Shown: positions 46,601-56,542 of the stretch, one piece after another | Layout of the letters: the number at the start of each line of letters is the position of its first letter | Position numbering within the stretch: position 1 is the stretch's first letter | DNA from: Scheffersomyces stipitis CBS 6054 | Lineage: Eukaryota > Ascomycota > Pichiomycetes > Serinales > Debaryomycetaceae | Direction of reading: 5' to 3' | Assembly: GCF_000209165.1 (NCBI RefSeq) | Contig: NC_009044.1 | Location: 620,001 to 684,000, forward strand | Length of the DNA stretch: 64,000 nt | The notes under the pieces: model-generated | What the model saw: the letters and a program-made list of their open reading frames with translations, nothing else | Databases searched by the model: none | What the model was told of the DNA's origin: nothing | Made by a program: the position numbers and the translations under genes

Positions 46601-46981
46601 TCCAGTACTTCATCTACGGCATCTAGTTCTGCGTCTTTCAACAGCACACCTTCAGAAACGCAATTGAAAGTCCATTCGTTGCTGGCAAAATCCAAAACCA
46701 TCAGCTTGGCAGAAAGAAGAACTGTGGCCCAGGAGTTAAAACTGAAGAGATCATCGACTTCCACTGCTCCAAGTGCTGCTATTTCACCTATGAGAAGCAC
46801 AGAGAGGTACAACTCCAGACGTATCCAGAACCCTTCAACTCCAAGAGCTGGAGTTGACAATGCATTAAAAGTTCAGTTGAGCAGAGAGCATAGCGAAGCA
46901 AGCAATTCCAGGTACTTCGACTACGCTGGTGACAATTACGACTTCAAAAGTTTCATGCAACAGCGTCAAACACCTAATTGA
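43661..46981 (+). CDS. FIR1: Fir1-like cytokinesis/separation protein (Cbk1 target)
   Basis: 1106 residues, almost wholly Ser-rich and disordered. A conserved-looking N-terminal block reads KYVIPVPFTLKLPPKLSP, then TKLVYNGSRYEKID. A Cbk1-type docking motif [YF]xFP occurs as FSFP at residues 559-562. NDR-kinase sites of form HxRxxS occur as HSRHKS (727-732) and HNRSKS (759-764). Baker's yeast Fir1 is a Cbk1 substrate that delays cell separation until cytokinesis is complete. The adjacent convergent gene resembles ZRG8, and FIR1 (YER032W) and ZRG8 (YER033C) are convergent neighbours in baker's yeast. This synteny is the strongest support; sequence recall alone would not suffice. Start is the ATG at 43661. 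Confidence 0.6.
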   Translation: MGVTLHQVRSLDDLSLGTSSHTPFSQSPSPSPSRGRRARSSSPVKNRHSFHSNSSSNAINPGILDMRLASLPLASLVDIFSKGNSSQDQLRLLSRSPIGKRLHITSPDSPDTKYVIPVPFTLKLPPKLSPVNIAKEEMANSRSLSPVRPISPVRSRSPSKSPKHNRTKLVYNGSRYEKIDTLSDDDDYGYSTQEELQKRIAIHRRPVPPPVVSNKNKSMKMLQNNNLASDQLSIIEETSNYSGSRLSSVKSNAKSLPPLPKDDAVQVISTTSPIPVQKPAYTNVRIMPTPQTKVNKEKELPAPHQNSTIDARSVPRTTTEENINLLNLSNAPIACKESLLKIGKRTFSDESQVSSVSSFSSVGDVMSFHRQPSRVRNNNDRTNNAVFMPRDHKQLAIPNSCQNQTDRNASSSSSSSSMSENSESSWDSLQRSVDLSLGAGSDSEPIATSGKATTPIVPYPQDDDDWEDASSSEGSTDSSESSDVSELSAEDSLISESYESTEVIQPLKISRNPPISPHETVNEIKDTLPEIHIQQNRQVPKDLETGAYDSENDGAGSNFSFPNTSENITNDSRIRQLARSSNSLKSTRSRFSYMSNNGQIEIPDLSDKSVTDYYSTGRSTTSYNGTTFDDVKSDSSMSTDVDDATQLGPMEFPSKEAKAVMKQQFKLMHNDIDSDTDIESTKYSLYSQPRISKTLPSIAVTSSIDSAPISKIEMAARNRSRMSPVRHSRHKSMYNIDFNNTEVVALPIAIAPPSPDKSHNRSKSMDILDSVFKMVSTPRSLKGSKPSPRGTPNVESETMNIAVAEPPIQVNYAVDFKEAASADVAQEFVPTAPTMKDIAEKKSKLLSAIHRKDVARVKGSGSGPILATQNTTARKDDVQSSSSKSSYKSNKSDKPKSASSESDTESVVIDLTEGDYDVCMVKRNNSTMSYKSIIEKTKDGKDVEVVLVEEDVEDEERDELLSIYSKYRNNHFLFRSNSTMSSTSSTASSSASFNSTPSETQLKVHSLLAKSKTISLAERRTVAQELKLKRSSTSTAPSAAISPMRSTERYNSRRIQNPSTPRAGVDNALKVQLSREHSEASNSRYFDYAGDNYDFKSFMQQRQTPN

Positions 46982-47090
46982 TGAATTTACTGAGCCGTTC
47001 AGCTCTCTATTTTATATCTTACCGTTATAATTAAACTATGTTAATATACTTTTCACATATACATTACATGAACACGAATCATTCCCTTTT

Positions 47091-50000
47091 TTATTTAATT
47101 ATTGGACTGTCTGCCTCTGTAATAGTACTAAGATTATTCGGGGCTTTAGGGAACGACTCATTGCTCTTGGAATAGTTGGTAGATAGTTTGAATGAAAACT
47201 GAGGCGGAGAAGTGAACGTAGTAGGATTCTTATATGTGTCTTCTACTTCAATTTCTTCGTACTCTTCTGGTTCTTCATTAACAGAAGTGAAAGAATTTAT
47301 CGATCTAGTAGATGGTGCTCGGCTAACACTCCTACTTCTTGATAAATCCAAAGAAGGTCCTGAACTATTGTTTCTGTAAAATGTAACTGTCTTATTAGTA
47401 GTCTCAATCTTATTGGACAGATACTTGCTCTCCATGATAGCTTTGACTGGTTTCTTGTTGTACGAATTAGACCTGAAAAATGAATTTTCGGATACAGGTG
47501 AGCTCAACCTACTTCTATATTCGTGCTCCTGGAAATCAAAATCTTCAGGAAGCTGGTTTATTTCATCTAGAAGATCTTGGGTAAGTGGTCTATTGTAGTC
47601 CTCGCTATGTAAGTTGACTTCTGGGCTTATAGGTCCATCAATCTCAATCTTGAGACTCGAACCTTTCGCAGGAGCGGAAGCATTCTTGGAAGCAAAACTT
47701 ATCTTTTCATCATCATTGAACCAAGAGTACCTTTTCTGTAAGTCAGAATTAGTTTCTAATTTTCTGACAAACGGTACCCTCTTAGAGTCTGCACTTTCAA
47801 TATTAATTGAAGGTACCTGTTCAACATTTCCATCAATAGTATTTTCAATATTTGACAAGTCCAACTTAGCTAATGTGCTCATCATGTTTGTGATGGAATC
47901 TCTTCTCGTTGAAATTTCATTACTCTCACTATTAGCAGACTCCAAAGCCAGTAGTGTTGACATCATTTCTGCAATCGATTTACGATTCTTTTTGGCTCGT
48001 TCTTTCTTCTCAGATGACTCTTCCTTGGACTCGCTTTCGGCTTGAGTTTTCTCAAGATCGGATAAGAGACTCATCATTCCTACAATCGACAGTCTTCTCA
48101 ATTCTTGTTTGTTGGAGGGATTGCGGACATTTGTAGAATTTACGTCTGTTCCATTGACAGAAGTTTTGTCAGCCATTGAGGATTCCAAATTTCCCAACAA
48201 GTTCATCATCTCATTGATCGACAGACGAGGATTATGTACCATCTGACTTCCAATTGATTCATCAGTAGCATTAGTCTCAGAAGTTTCAGATGCTTGAATA
48301 TCTTTCAGAATTCCAAGTCCAACAACTTCCGAATCCTTATCTTCTACTTCTGTAGATACTTCTTCTTCTGGATTCTCACTTTGACGTTCACTCTGAGAAG
48401 TCAAATCGCCATTAAGTGTATGGAAACTTTCATACTTATGCAAATCTGGTCTGACTTCTTCAACCTCAGTTACCAGAACTTTATTTTGAATATTAGCTCT
48501 ATTGGATCTTCTCTGATTCAAATTCTGTCCAAAAGTAAGTCCGTTAATGATGGGACTTGTGAGATCAAAAAGCTGTAAATCATCAAGAGAGGTTAATTCA
48601 GGTGTTTTTCTCGAGTCTGGAACATTACTGATATCCAATGAAGGCAGCTTGCTGACATCTAAGTAATTCTCCAAGATATCATTTTCAAGGTCTGTATCTT
48701 GAGGTTCGGATTTCTCTCCTATTTGAAGAGGACTATTTTCTCGTTTCATGCCCAACAAGGCCAATTGTCTAAATGCGTTGGCAAGATCTTCATTGCTCAT
48801 AGAATATCCAGTTTGCCCCACATTCTCTATAACCGAACCAGTGGAACTTGCAATACTAGTAGCAATACCCAAATGTTCTACGTGGTCTTCAATATCACCA
48901 TTGAAATGGAATTGTTCAAAAGGTACTTGAGCTTTTTTCCGCAGAATAGAACTTAAAGCACTGAAACTTTTGTTTGCCGAGTCTTTGACACCATAATCTT
49001 CATTGGTATCGTTATCTTCAACTTCCAAATTATCAATATCATTCACTGGATGAGATTCGTCTTGTGAATAAAAAGCTTTGTTATCTCCTCCGTCTTCAAA
49101 GTCGTTCTCTAGTGTAATATCGCGCTTGTATTCGTCCTCATGATCAAAGGGATGTTCATCTTCATTAATGTCATACTTAGAAGACTCTTCATCATTATTG
49201 CGATGGTTGTCTGATGAAACGCTTTGAGAGATTGAGTTTATGTCTTCCTGCTGGAATGTTGAATTTGCGTTTACTTCATCATCATCTAAGGCATTATTGA
49301 ATCGAACATCGTCGCCATCATCATCGTCAAAGGCGTTATTATACTGAACATCATCACCGTCGTCATCGTCATAGATATCCATACCATTATTCTCAAAATC
49401 ATAGTCTGAGAATTCGTCCACTTCATAGCCTAAATCGTGTTCGTTGAAAGTATTCAGCTGGAGAGCTTCTTCCACGGGCTGCTTAGCCTGCTTAGTCTTA
49501 TAATATTTGACAGATGTGTTTCTTCCTCCTTTTCTGTCTTTGACGAATGAGAACTGAGATGAAGTTTCTGAGATATCTTCACCATCGTCACTGTCATCAG
49601 ATCTCAAAGGGTCTATATTATGATCAGTATCAGTAGTGGTAGAATCAATCTTAGCATCGGAAGAACTGGCAATGTCGTTTATAGGACTGGAATAGAAACT
49701 GACTTGTTTCGTTTCAAACTTGTGTTCGGAAACTTCCAACGAGTTGGACGAATCGTTTCCTTCCACCTTTTCCATAACCACAGGGGTGACTACTCCACTA
49801 GTAGGAAGTTTGTGTTGCGAGGAGACAGCCGAATGAAATGATGAAAGAGACGTGTGCGATTGTGAGTTCGTTGGAGGTAGCAGATGGATCTGCTGATAGG
49901 CTACGAGAGAAGGATATGAGTTGGAAGACTTGAAAATAGGAGCAGGGCCAAGTTTGAAAGTGGAAGGTCCACCATCTTCAATGACAGGATACTGTTTCTG

Positions 50001-50519
50001 AATTTTCTCAGGCGACGATTCTGATGCCCAGAGATGAGGATTTGGCTTTGACGGATGGTCTAACGAACCTGTTCCGCTGTTTCTATTGGCCAGTTTCTGA
50101 AGATCCGAGAGATTTGAGATGGACGCTCGGGAATGGCTGTGTTTGGGAGAGATGTGACGGAGTCTAGTTTTGGACGAATTTGATTCTTTGGATAAACCAT
50201 AGATGACGTTGTTTAGGGAATCAGACGAAGTAGGCGTAGTGGCCGTTGACTTTGAATTATTATGGTTCGACAGCAGAAACAAGTTCTTGATGGGAGTGAG
50301 AAGCTTTTTTGGAGAGGAGATAGAAGCAGAAGAAGAAACTGCCTGAGGAGGAGTAAACTGAGAATTGGATCTGATATTAGGCGAAGGCATAGGAGTTTTG
50401 GAAGAATACGCATTCAGAACAGGAGGGAGATGCACATCAGTTTTGCCATTACTAGAGAAGGTATGGTCATCCGAAGTGGAAGACTCGTTTCTTCGATGTG
50501 ATTTTATAAACGATCTCAT
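47091..50519 (-). CDS. ZRG8: Zrg8-like protein
   Basis: 1142 residues, Ser/Asn/Asp-rich. I start at the ATG 50517-50519, giving MRSFIKSHRRNESS; 17 open codons upstream begin with TTG. The start contains HRRNES, a fit to the Cbk1 consensus HxRxxS at residues 8-13. An acidic middle includes RNTSVKYYK and EFSDYDFENN and resembles the VKYY region of baker's yeast Zrg8 as I recall it. A tandem DDDDGDDVxxNNA unit follows. Four copies of a [RK]xSIxxMMxxLxxL(E/D) motif lie in nucleotides 47858-48229. Zrg8 is linked to zinc-regulated growth, Ssd1 and the Cbk1 (RAM) pathway. Its position convergent to the FIR1-like gene supports the call. Confidence 0.6.
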   Translation of the reverse strand: MRSFIKSHRRNESSTSDDHTFSSNGKTDVHLPPVLNAYSSKTPMPSPNIRSNSQFTPPQAVSSSASISSPKKLLTPIKNLFLLSNHNNSKSTATTPTSSDSLNNVIYGLSKESNSSKTRLRHISPKHSHSRASISNLSDLQKLANRNSGTGSLDHPSKPNPHLWASESSPEKIQKQYPVIEDGGPSTFKLGPAPIFKSSNSYPSLVAYQQIHLLPPTNSQSHTSLSSFHSAVSSQHKLPTSGVVTPVVMEKVEGNDSSNSLEVSEHKFETKQVSFYSSPINDIASSSDAKIDSTTTDTDHNIDPLRSDDSDDGEDISETSSQFSFVKDRKGGRNTSVKYYKTKQAKQPVEEALQLNTFNEHDLGYEVDEFSDYDFENNGMDIYDDDDGDDVQYNNAFDDDDGDDVRFNNALDDDEVNANSTFQQEDINSISQSVSSDNHRNNDEESSKYDINEDEHPFDHEDEYKRDITLENDFEDGGDNKAFYSQDESHPVNDIDNLEVEDNDTNEDYGVKDSANKSFSALSSILRKKAQVPFEQFHFNGDIEDHVEHLGIATSIASSTGSVIENVGQTGYSMSNEDLANAFRQLALLGMKRENSPLQIGEKSEPQDTDLENDILENYLDVSKLPSLDISNVPDSRKTPELTSLDDLQLFDLTSPIINGLTFGQNLNQRRSNRANIQNKVLVTEVEEVRPDLHKYESFHTLNGDLTSQSERQSENPEEEVSTEVEDKDSEVVGLGILKDIQASETSETNATDESIGSQMVHNPRLSINEMMNLLGNLESSMADKTSVNGTDVNSTNVRNPSNKQELRRLSIVGMMSLLSDLEKTQAESESKEESSEKKERAKKNRKSIAEMMSTLLALESANSESNEISTRRDSITNMMSTLAKLDLSNIENTIDGNVEQVPSINIESADSKRVPFVRKLETNSDLQKRYSWFNDDEKISFASKNASAPAKGSSLKIEIDGPISPEVNLHSEDYNRPLTQDLLDEINQLPEDFDFQEHEYRSRLSSPVSENSFFRSNSYNKKPVKAIMESKYLSNKIETTNKTVTFYRNNSSGPSLDLSRSRSVSRAPSTRSINSFTSVNEEPEEYEEIEVEDTYKNPTTFTSPPQFSFKLSTNYSKSNESFPKAPNNLSTITEADSPIIK
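47858..48229 (-). repeat. ZRG8: Four-copy protein repeat SIxxMMxxLxxL
   Basis: Four segments, LSINEMMNLLGNLE, LSIVGMMSLLSDLE, KSIAEMMSTLLALE and DSITNMMSTLAKLD, each preceded by Arg or Lys and separated by 25-45 residues of charged, disordered sequence. Each would form a short amphipathic helix. Confidence 0.85.
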
Positions 50520-51548
50520 GTCGAAAAGTTGTGGACGGAATGATTGAAGGAAGCAGTTGCAAAGTCGCAAGTAAGTTCACTCTGGTAGATCTGATATTAT
50601 AGGACGACCACTGAATATGATATGGAATGGGTTTCGATCCACAGTAATCTTTACTTCTCAATGACTCTATGTGTATGACACCAAGGATATCAAGAGATCC
50701 GAATACTCTCCCTTGAAATTCAATTAACTTGGATTTAACTTTATGTCCGGATTAGATCAAGCCCGTTCTGTATGTCCTTGAGATTCAATTTCCGAGAAGA
50801 TTCACGCAGCACTACCGCCAGATATTCCACTGCTACAGCGATACCTGCAACCGCTCAGTAGTTTGTGAATATGAGAAAACGTGAAAGGAATCAGGACAGA
50901 TGAGTTAAATTTATCTAATGCGAATGGATTGCTACAGTGTGTGAATTTGAGTAAAATGGCAGATGAGGAAAGTTGAGTGCGAATAGCTGTGAAATTTGTT
51001 TGTGAAATTATTGAGTTTTATATGAGAATTGTGGTGATTTCCACTTGTTTTGCGCGAGGGTTTCTTATCCATGAAGTGATTTTTGCATGCAATGCCCTGC
51101 AGCAGCTGAAAGACGATTGGAACTTATGATTTGAGTATATGATCTTATAAAGTTCGTATTCTATGGTTAATCAGCTCATACTGTTAATTTGCTTCTATTT
51201 TTGGGTTACAGTTGGCAACTAATGGATGCGAAAAATGCGAGATTAGATACGCGGAAGAACTCGAACAGTATTCTTTTAGGAGTAGCAGAGAATGAACATC
51301 ATAGACTAAACAATCATGACAACATGGGAATTTCTTCACAAGGGAAGCTCGCTTAGCATAGTCAGATCGTATAGATTAGTCAGCTGATAAATTCCTTACA
51401 ATCTATTGTTGGAACTTTTCGCAGCCATAGTCGCACAGAATTAAGCTAGCAAAACTTCCTCACCCAATATTCTACTTTTACTTCTACTTCCATACTACTT
51501 CACTCCATTACATCTTCATGTGTTATTATATACAAAGTTTTAGTTTAC
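50520..51548. promoter_or_regulatory. ZRG8 promoter / ARO3 3' flank
   Basis: 1 kb between two minus-strand genes. It contains GATGCGAAAA near 51224-51233 and TTTTCGCAGC at 51416-51425, two relatives of the recurring decamer. A tRNA B-box-like GGTTTCGATCC at about 50627 lacks any matching A-box or cloverleaf. No gene seen. Confidence 0.4.
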
Positions 51549-52854
<1,306 letters not shown>

Positions 52855-53794
52855 CTTATGTAATTAGATCGAGTATAGTGCAATCAGCAAGAAGCGTAAT
52901 TTTTCGCTATTTGGCTGCTATGGATCTTTTCGTTTAACGGATAACCTCGAGAAACAAAAACGAGTCTATGTTCAAAATGACGGAGTTTGCTTAGTTTTTA
53001 TAGGAAAAGATCTAACCACTTGTGCTTCCCTTTGTGGTCGGCGATTTTTCGTTCAGTCATACTTACAGGTTGGCTCCAAACCTGCATCATGCATCGCATG
53101 TGTTTGCAGATTACGTCGGCCGCAACTAATTTGTTAGGTTCGTACTTGATCGGGGCACGACTTCGCTGACAATGCTAACTTAGCCGTGTCCTGAATGGAT
53201 GAGGAAAGTGTAACAACGTGCATATAGAGCTTATCTATGAAATCAAATTGCAAGTTACAGATAACAAACTCGAGCTGTTTATGGTGAATTGGTTCCGGAG
53301 TTATTTTGTGAAAACAACCAAAATACACGTTCTGACGTGGCGTGAAATCTCGGGATTCCCGAAAGGAAGATTCGCAAGTTCGAGATATTCCGAGAACTGA
53401 GTAGAATTTTTCAGCCATCTCATTTTATGCATGTAACGTAGTATATGCGCAAGAGCTTGTCGCATGGATTGTCGTGAAAATGAAAAATGACAAGACAATA
53501 TTCCGTAGTAATTCACTTAGATCCAAGTCTAGATCTCTGTAGTTATTTCTGAGTAGCCAAGATATTGCCGACCGACGCTTGTCAGCTTGACTATCTGGCA
53601 ATTTGACAGCGTTGCATACGATTAAAAATTCGCAACCGTTTAGTTAATCTATTTGTCTTGTTCTATTTGGCTTGTTTTAGCTACACTTTGGATATCTAGA
53701 ACATATTCTTTGCTTATATACTAATAGTATGTTGATCTAGATCATATGCATCTGTTTCTGGAAGCTATTTTGACATCCCTATATCTCCTTCCTA
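52855..53794. promoter_or_regulatory. ARO3 promoter / UBP14 3' flank
   Basis: 940 bp between two minus-strand genes. No gene. Only a weak Gcn4-like TGACTG (near 53057) was found. Short frames on both strands lack support. Confidence 0.4.
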
Positions 53795-56206
53795 TCAACT
53801 GTGCTGTTGCACCTTCTTGAAGAAGTAGACATAGCCGTTTGTTCTCATATCCTGCAAGCTATCTTCTCCACAAACAACCACCTTTTCATCATTGAACAAG
53901 ACCCACTTCTCCTGTCCATCGATGACCTTCTTTATAAACACTACGTAGTGCCCTGTGTGTGGCGATGTACCTTTATGGCATATCACTGACTGTAACTCGT
54001 ACTTGCCGTTTGTAGAGTCACCAGATTCAAGAAGCTGTTCTTTCAAATCTTCCTTCTCTTTCGACAAGTTGACTACAGCCTTTGAAGCGTCGCCAGACTC
54101 AACAATGACACCGTCGTCATCAGGATTGGTAAACAACCATTCAACGGCGCTGTTGACATCGTTGCCGTTCAAGACCAATGCCTTTTTGGCCAACTGCTGA
54201 GAAAAGCCCATGGCTGTGAGATTATCAATTGCATCCTGCGAAGGGCCAGCAGAAGCGGAAGCAGATTGTTGTGGCGATATCTGCAGAGAATCGAATGGCT
54301 CATCGATGTCTACATCTTCCATATGGGCAAAGAGCCAGTTCATGGCATCTTCGGCGCTGTTGTTGCCAGTATTGAACAACGCTTTCAAACATCTTGTCTC
54401 TGGAAATCCCATGGCAAGCAACGTATCCAAGGCTTCTCGGCTAGGTTCAAAAGCAGTGCCCTTTGTGTCTTCAGAGTCAGGCTCATCTTCTACTTCATCG
54501 CTTGCAAAAACAGGAGCCTTGAATTCGGAGATGTCCAACCTGTCTGGAATCTCAATTGGTACATCAATCTTGACAGGTACCCAGTTTTCCAACTTGATCC
54601 GTTTGGCATTGACTATAAGTACATTTGGAAACGTCCTGAAGCCTCCAGACTTTATAGCTACTCCTGCGGTATCGGAGCCACAGTTGTCACATCTATAGCC
54701 CTCAATTGCTTCATTAGCACAGTAAGCTCTGAAGCAATCAATAAAATTGACAGGCTCATACTGTTTCTTACCTGTATCTTCATCTAAAGAAATAACCTTG
54801 TCTTCTATATTAACCGACAAATTGTCAGCTAGGTCAATATGCAGCGATCCATGCTTACAATTGAAACATACTGTTTTACTGGTGAACAAGTAGTTAAGTT
54901 CCTTGTTCAACGAGAGACCAAACTCGTTGTCTATCTTGTCAAGCAAATATATCAAGAACTCAAACGCATCTTGCTGTCTCTGAGTTTTGAATTCCTCGTG
55001 GTTCTCGCCGATCAAGTTTTTGAAAGAAGAAGGTTTTAGCCCTAACTGATAGTCGTCTCCCTTTAACGATCCTGGCTTGGAGTACCTGCCACTTAATAAA
55101 CCATCGTAGATCTTGAGCAATTGAGTTTTCAAGTCACGAGCAGGATTTTCAGTATCAGGAATGCTGAGATCAGCGAAATAGTTTTGATACGATTCTAAAT
55201 CAAACAAAGATTGAACCACAGAATTTAAGTAACATGAATTGCCCAAATTAAGAAAGCCTGTGAGACCCTTACCATAAACTGGAACCAATTTCGATCCATC
55301 AGGTCCCTCTAACTTGAAGTCATAGTTCATGTTCTGGTCGATGTTTAATTCTACTAAACTTTTTTCTGTCTTGACGGTTGACTTCAAGTCCAAGCCAAAC
55401 CTCAAGAGTTTTTCTGCCAAATTTGGTACCTTTACTTCATCATTACATCTATAGCAATAGACATCACAGCTATCTTCACTATCCGCTGATAAGGAGCCCA
55501 ACTTGACAGCTACTGGATGGTCAGTCTTTTCGAAATGGGACAATGCATGAGAGTTTCCCTTCAACGCCGTGCCAAACTGCTGTCTTCCGCAGCCTAAAGT
55601 TCCACAATGAAGACAGATCCAGAGATTTTCAGTCAACTCACATTCTGCACATCTCGACAAGTCCACAGTGCCTACGTCGAACTGTTCTACATCTACAGAG
55701 TGCTCACAAGGAAATATCTCCTGTTCCCATTGTTTTATCTCATCGTTTCTGTTCGATGAGTTGGCAGTGAGAATCTCATTCACCAAGTTCTGGAATCGCA
55801 ATGTCAACTTCTCTATAGGGTACGAAATGTCATCAGCAGCATCGTATATGGATAACTTCGTATCGTACAACTCGTCATCCGGAACTTCTCGGACTTCCAA
55901 TTTTTGAAGCTTCTGGCTCTTCTGGCCATTCTCATCGTACAAGAGCTTGTTTCTCTCTTCCTCTGGTTTGAGAGTCTTGTTGATGTTCAAATACCAGTTA
56001 TTACCAGTTTTGGCATAGTTTTCAAACGTGAAATTGTACTCATCAGTTCTCAGAAAAGCCTGGTAGCTCTTCAAATCTACATCCAATCCAAGATCGTTGT
56101 TCTCAGGTGTATCAAAGGTGTACATGCAATCGTCCTTGTAGATGCGGGAGTTGGCCGGAACTGAATCCGGAACTCCAGCTGGAATATCCAATAACGATTC
56201 TGACAT
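53795..56206 (-). CDS. UBP14: Ubiquitin-specific protease Ubp14 (isopeptidase T)
   Basis: 803 residues (baker's yeast 781). Ubp14 disassembles free polyubiquitin chains. Parts in order: UBP-type zinc finger (CEHSVDVEQFD ... LWICLHCGTLGCGR ... SHFEKTDHPVAVKLGSL, about 170-260); catalytic Cys box GLTGFLNLGNSCYLNSVVQSLFD (about 320-342); two UBA domains with the LLAMGFPETRCLKAL and LTAMGFSQQLAKKAL signatures; and the His box TSPHTGHYVVFIKK near the end. The start is the ATG at 56204-56206; twelve open codons upstream begin with TTG. The two UBAs inside the catalytic domain are the USP5/Ubp14 hallmark. It is divergent from the chitinase gene. Confidence 0.95.
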   Translation of the reverse strand: MSESLLDIPAGVPDSVPANSRIYKDDCMYTFDTPENNDLGLDVDLKSYQAFLRTDEYNFTFENYAKTGNNWYLNINKTLKPEEERNKLLYDENGQKSQKLQKLEVREVPDDELYDTKLSIYDAADDISYPIEKLTLRFQNLVNEILTANSSNRNDEIKQWEQEIFPCEHSVDVEQFDVGTVDLSRCAECELTENLWICLHCGTLGCGRQQFGTALKGNSHALSHFEKTDHPVAVKLGSLSADSEDSCDVYCYRCNDEVKVPNLAEKLLRFGLDLKSTVKTEKSLVELNIDQNMNYDFKLEGPDGSKLVPVYGKGLTGFLNLGNSCYLNSVVQSLFDLESYQNYFADLSIPDTENPARDLKTQLLKIYDGLLSGRYSKPGSLKGDDYQLGLKPSSFKNLIGENHEEFKTQRQQDAFEFLIYLLDKIDNEFGLSLNKELNYLFTSKTVCFNCKHGSLHIDLADNLSVNIEDKVISLDEDTGKKQYEPVNFIDCFRAYCANEAIEGYRCDNCGSDTAGVAIKSGGFRTFPNVLIVNAKRIKLENWVPVKIDVPIEIPDRLDISEFKAPVFASDEVEDEPDSEDTKGTAFEPSREALDTLLAMGFPETRCLKALFNTGNNSAEDAMNWLFAHMEDVDIDEPFDSLQISPQQSASASAGPSQDAIDNLTAMGFSQQLAKKALVLNGNDVNSAVEWLFTNPDDDGVIVESGDASKAVVNLSKEKEDLKEQLLESGDSTNGKYELQSVICHKGTSPHTGHYVVFIKKVIDGQEKWVLFNDEKVVVCGEDSLQDMRTNGYVYFFKKVQQHS

Positions 56207-56542
56207 TAAAATCTTTGGAATTGGTCGTTTTCGAGAAACCAATTGTTTATTTATGTATCAAGGAAGTGAAATTAAGAAATTCACGATATTTCAAATTGTG
56301 CTTTGCCATTGATAGTTTACGTACTGCAGCACGGATGTTCCGAAAGAGGAAGAGTTCCTTGCAACAGATATGCAGGGTGAGTTGAGAATAAATTTGGCAC
56401 CCAAGCGTGAAATCATTTTCTACATTTGTATCTTTTTCTAGAATTGACTGTGGACCAATAAAATCCTTGTGTAAATAAGTATATTTACGCTGACTGATAA
56501 CACTATCATATTTAATAATACTATTTTCTATTCATTATTCCA
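56207..56542. promoter_or_regulatory. Divergent promoter UBP14 / chitinase
   Basis: 336 bp shared by both genes. No strong motif noticed beyond AT-rich stretches. Confidence 0.45.

Noticed and set aside
50620..50640. tRNA B-box-like GGTTTCGATCC
   Set aside because: One extra T in the consensus, no A-box upstream and no acceptor stem pairing; not a tRNA.
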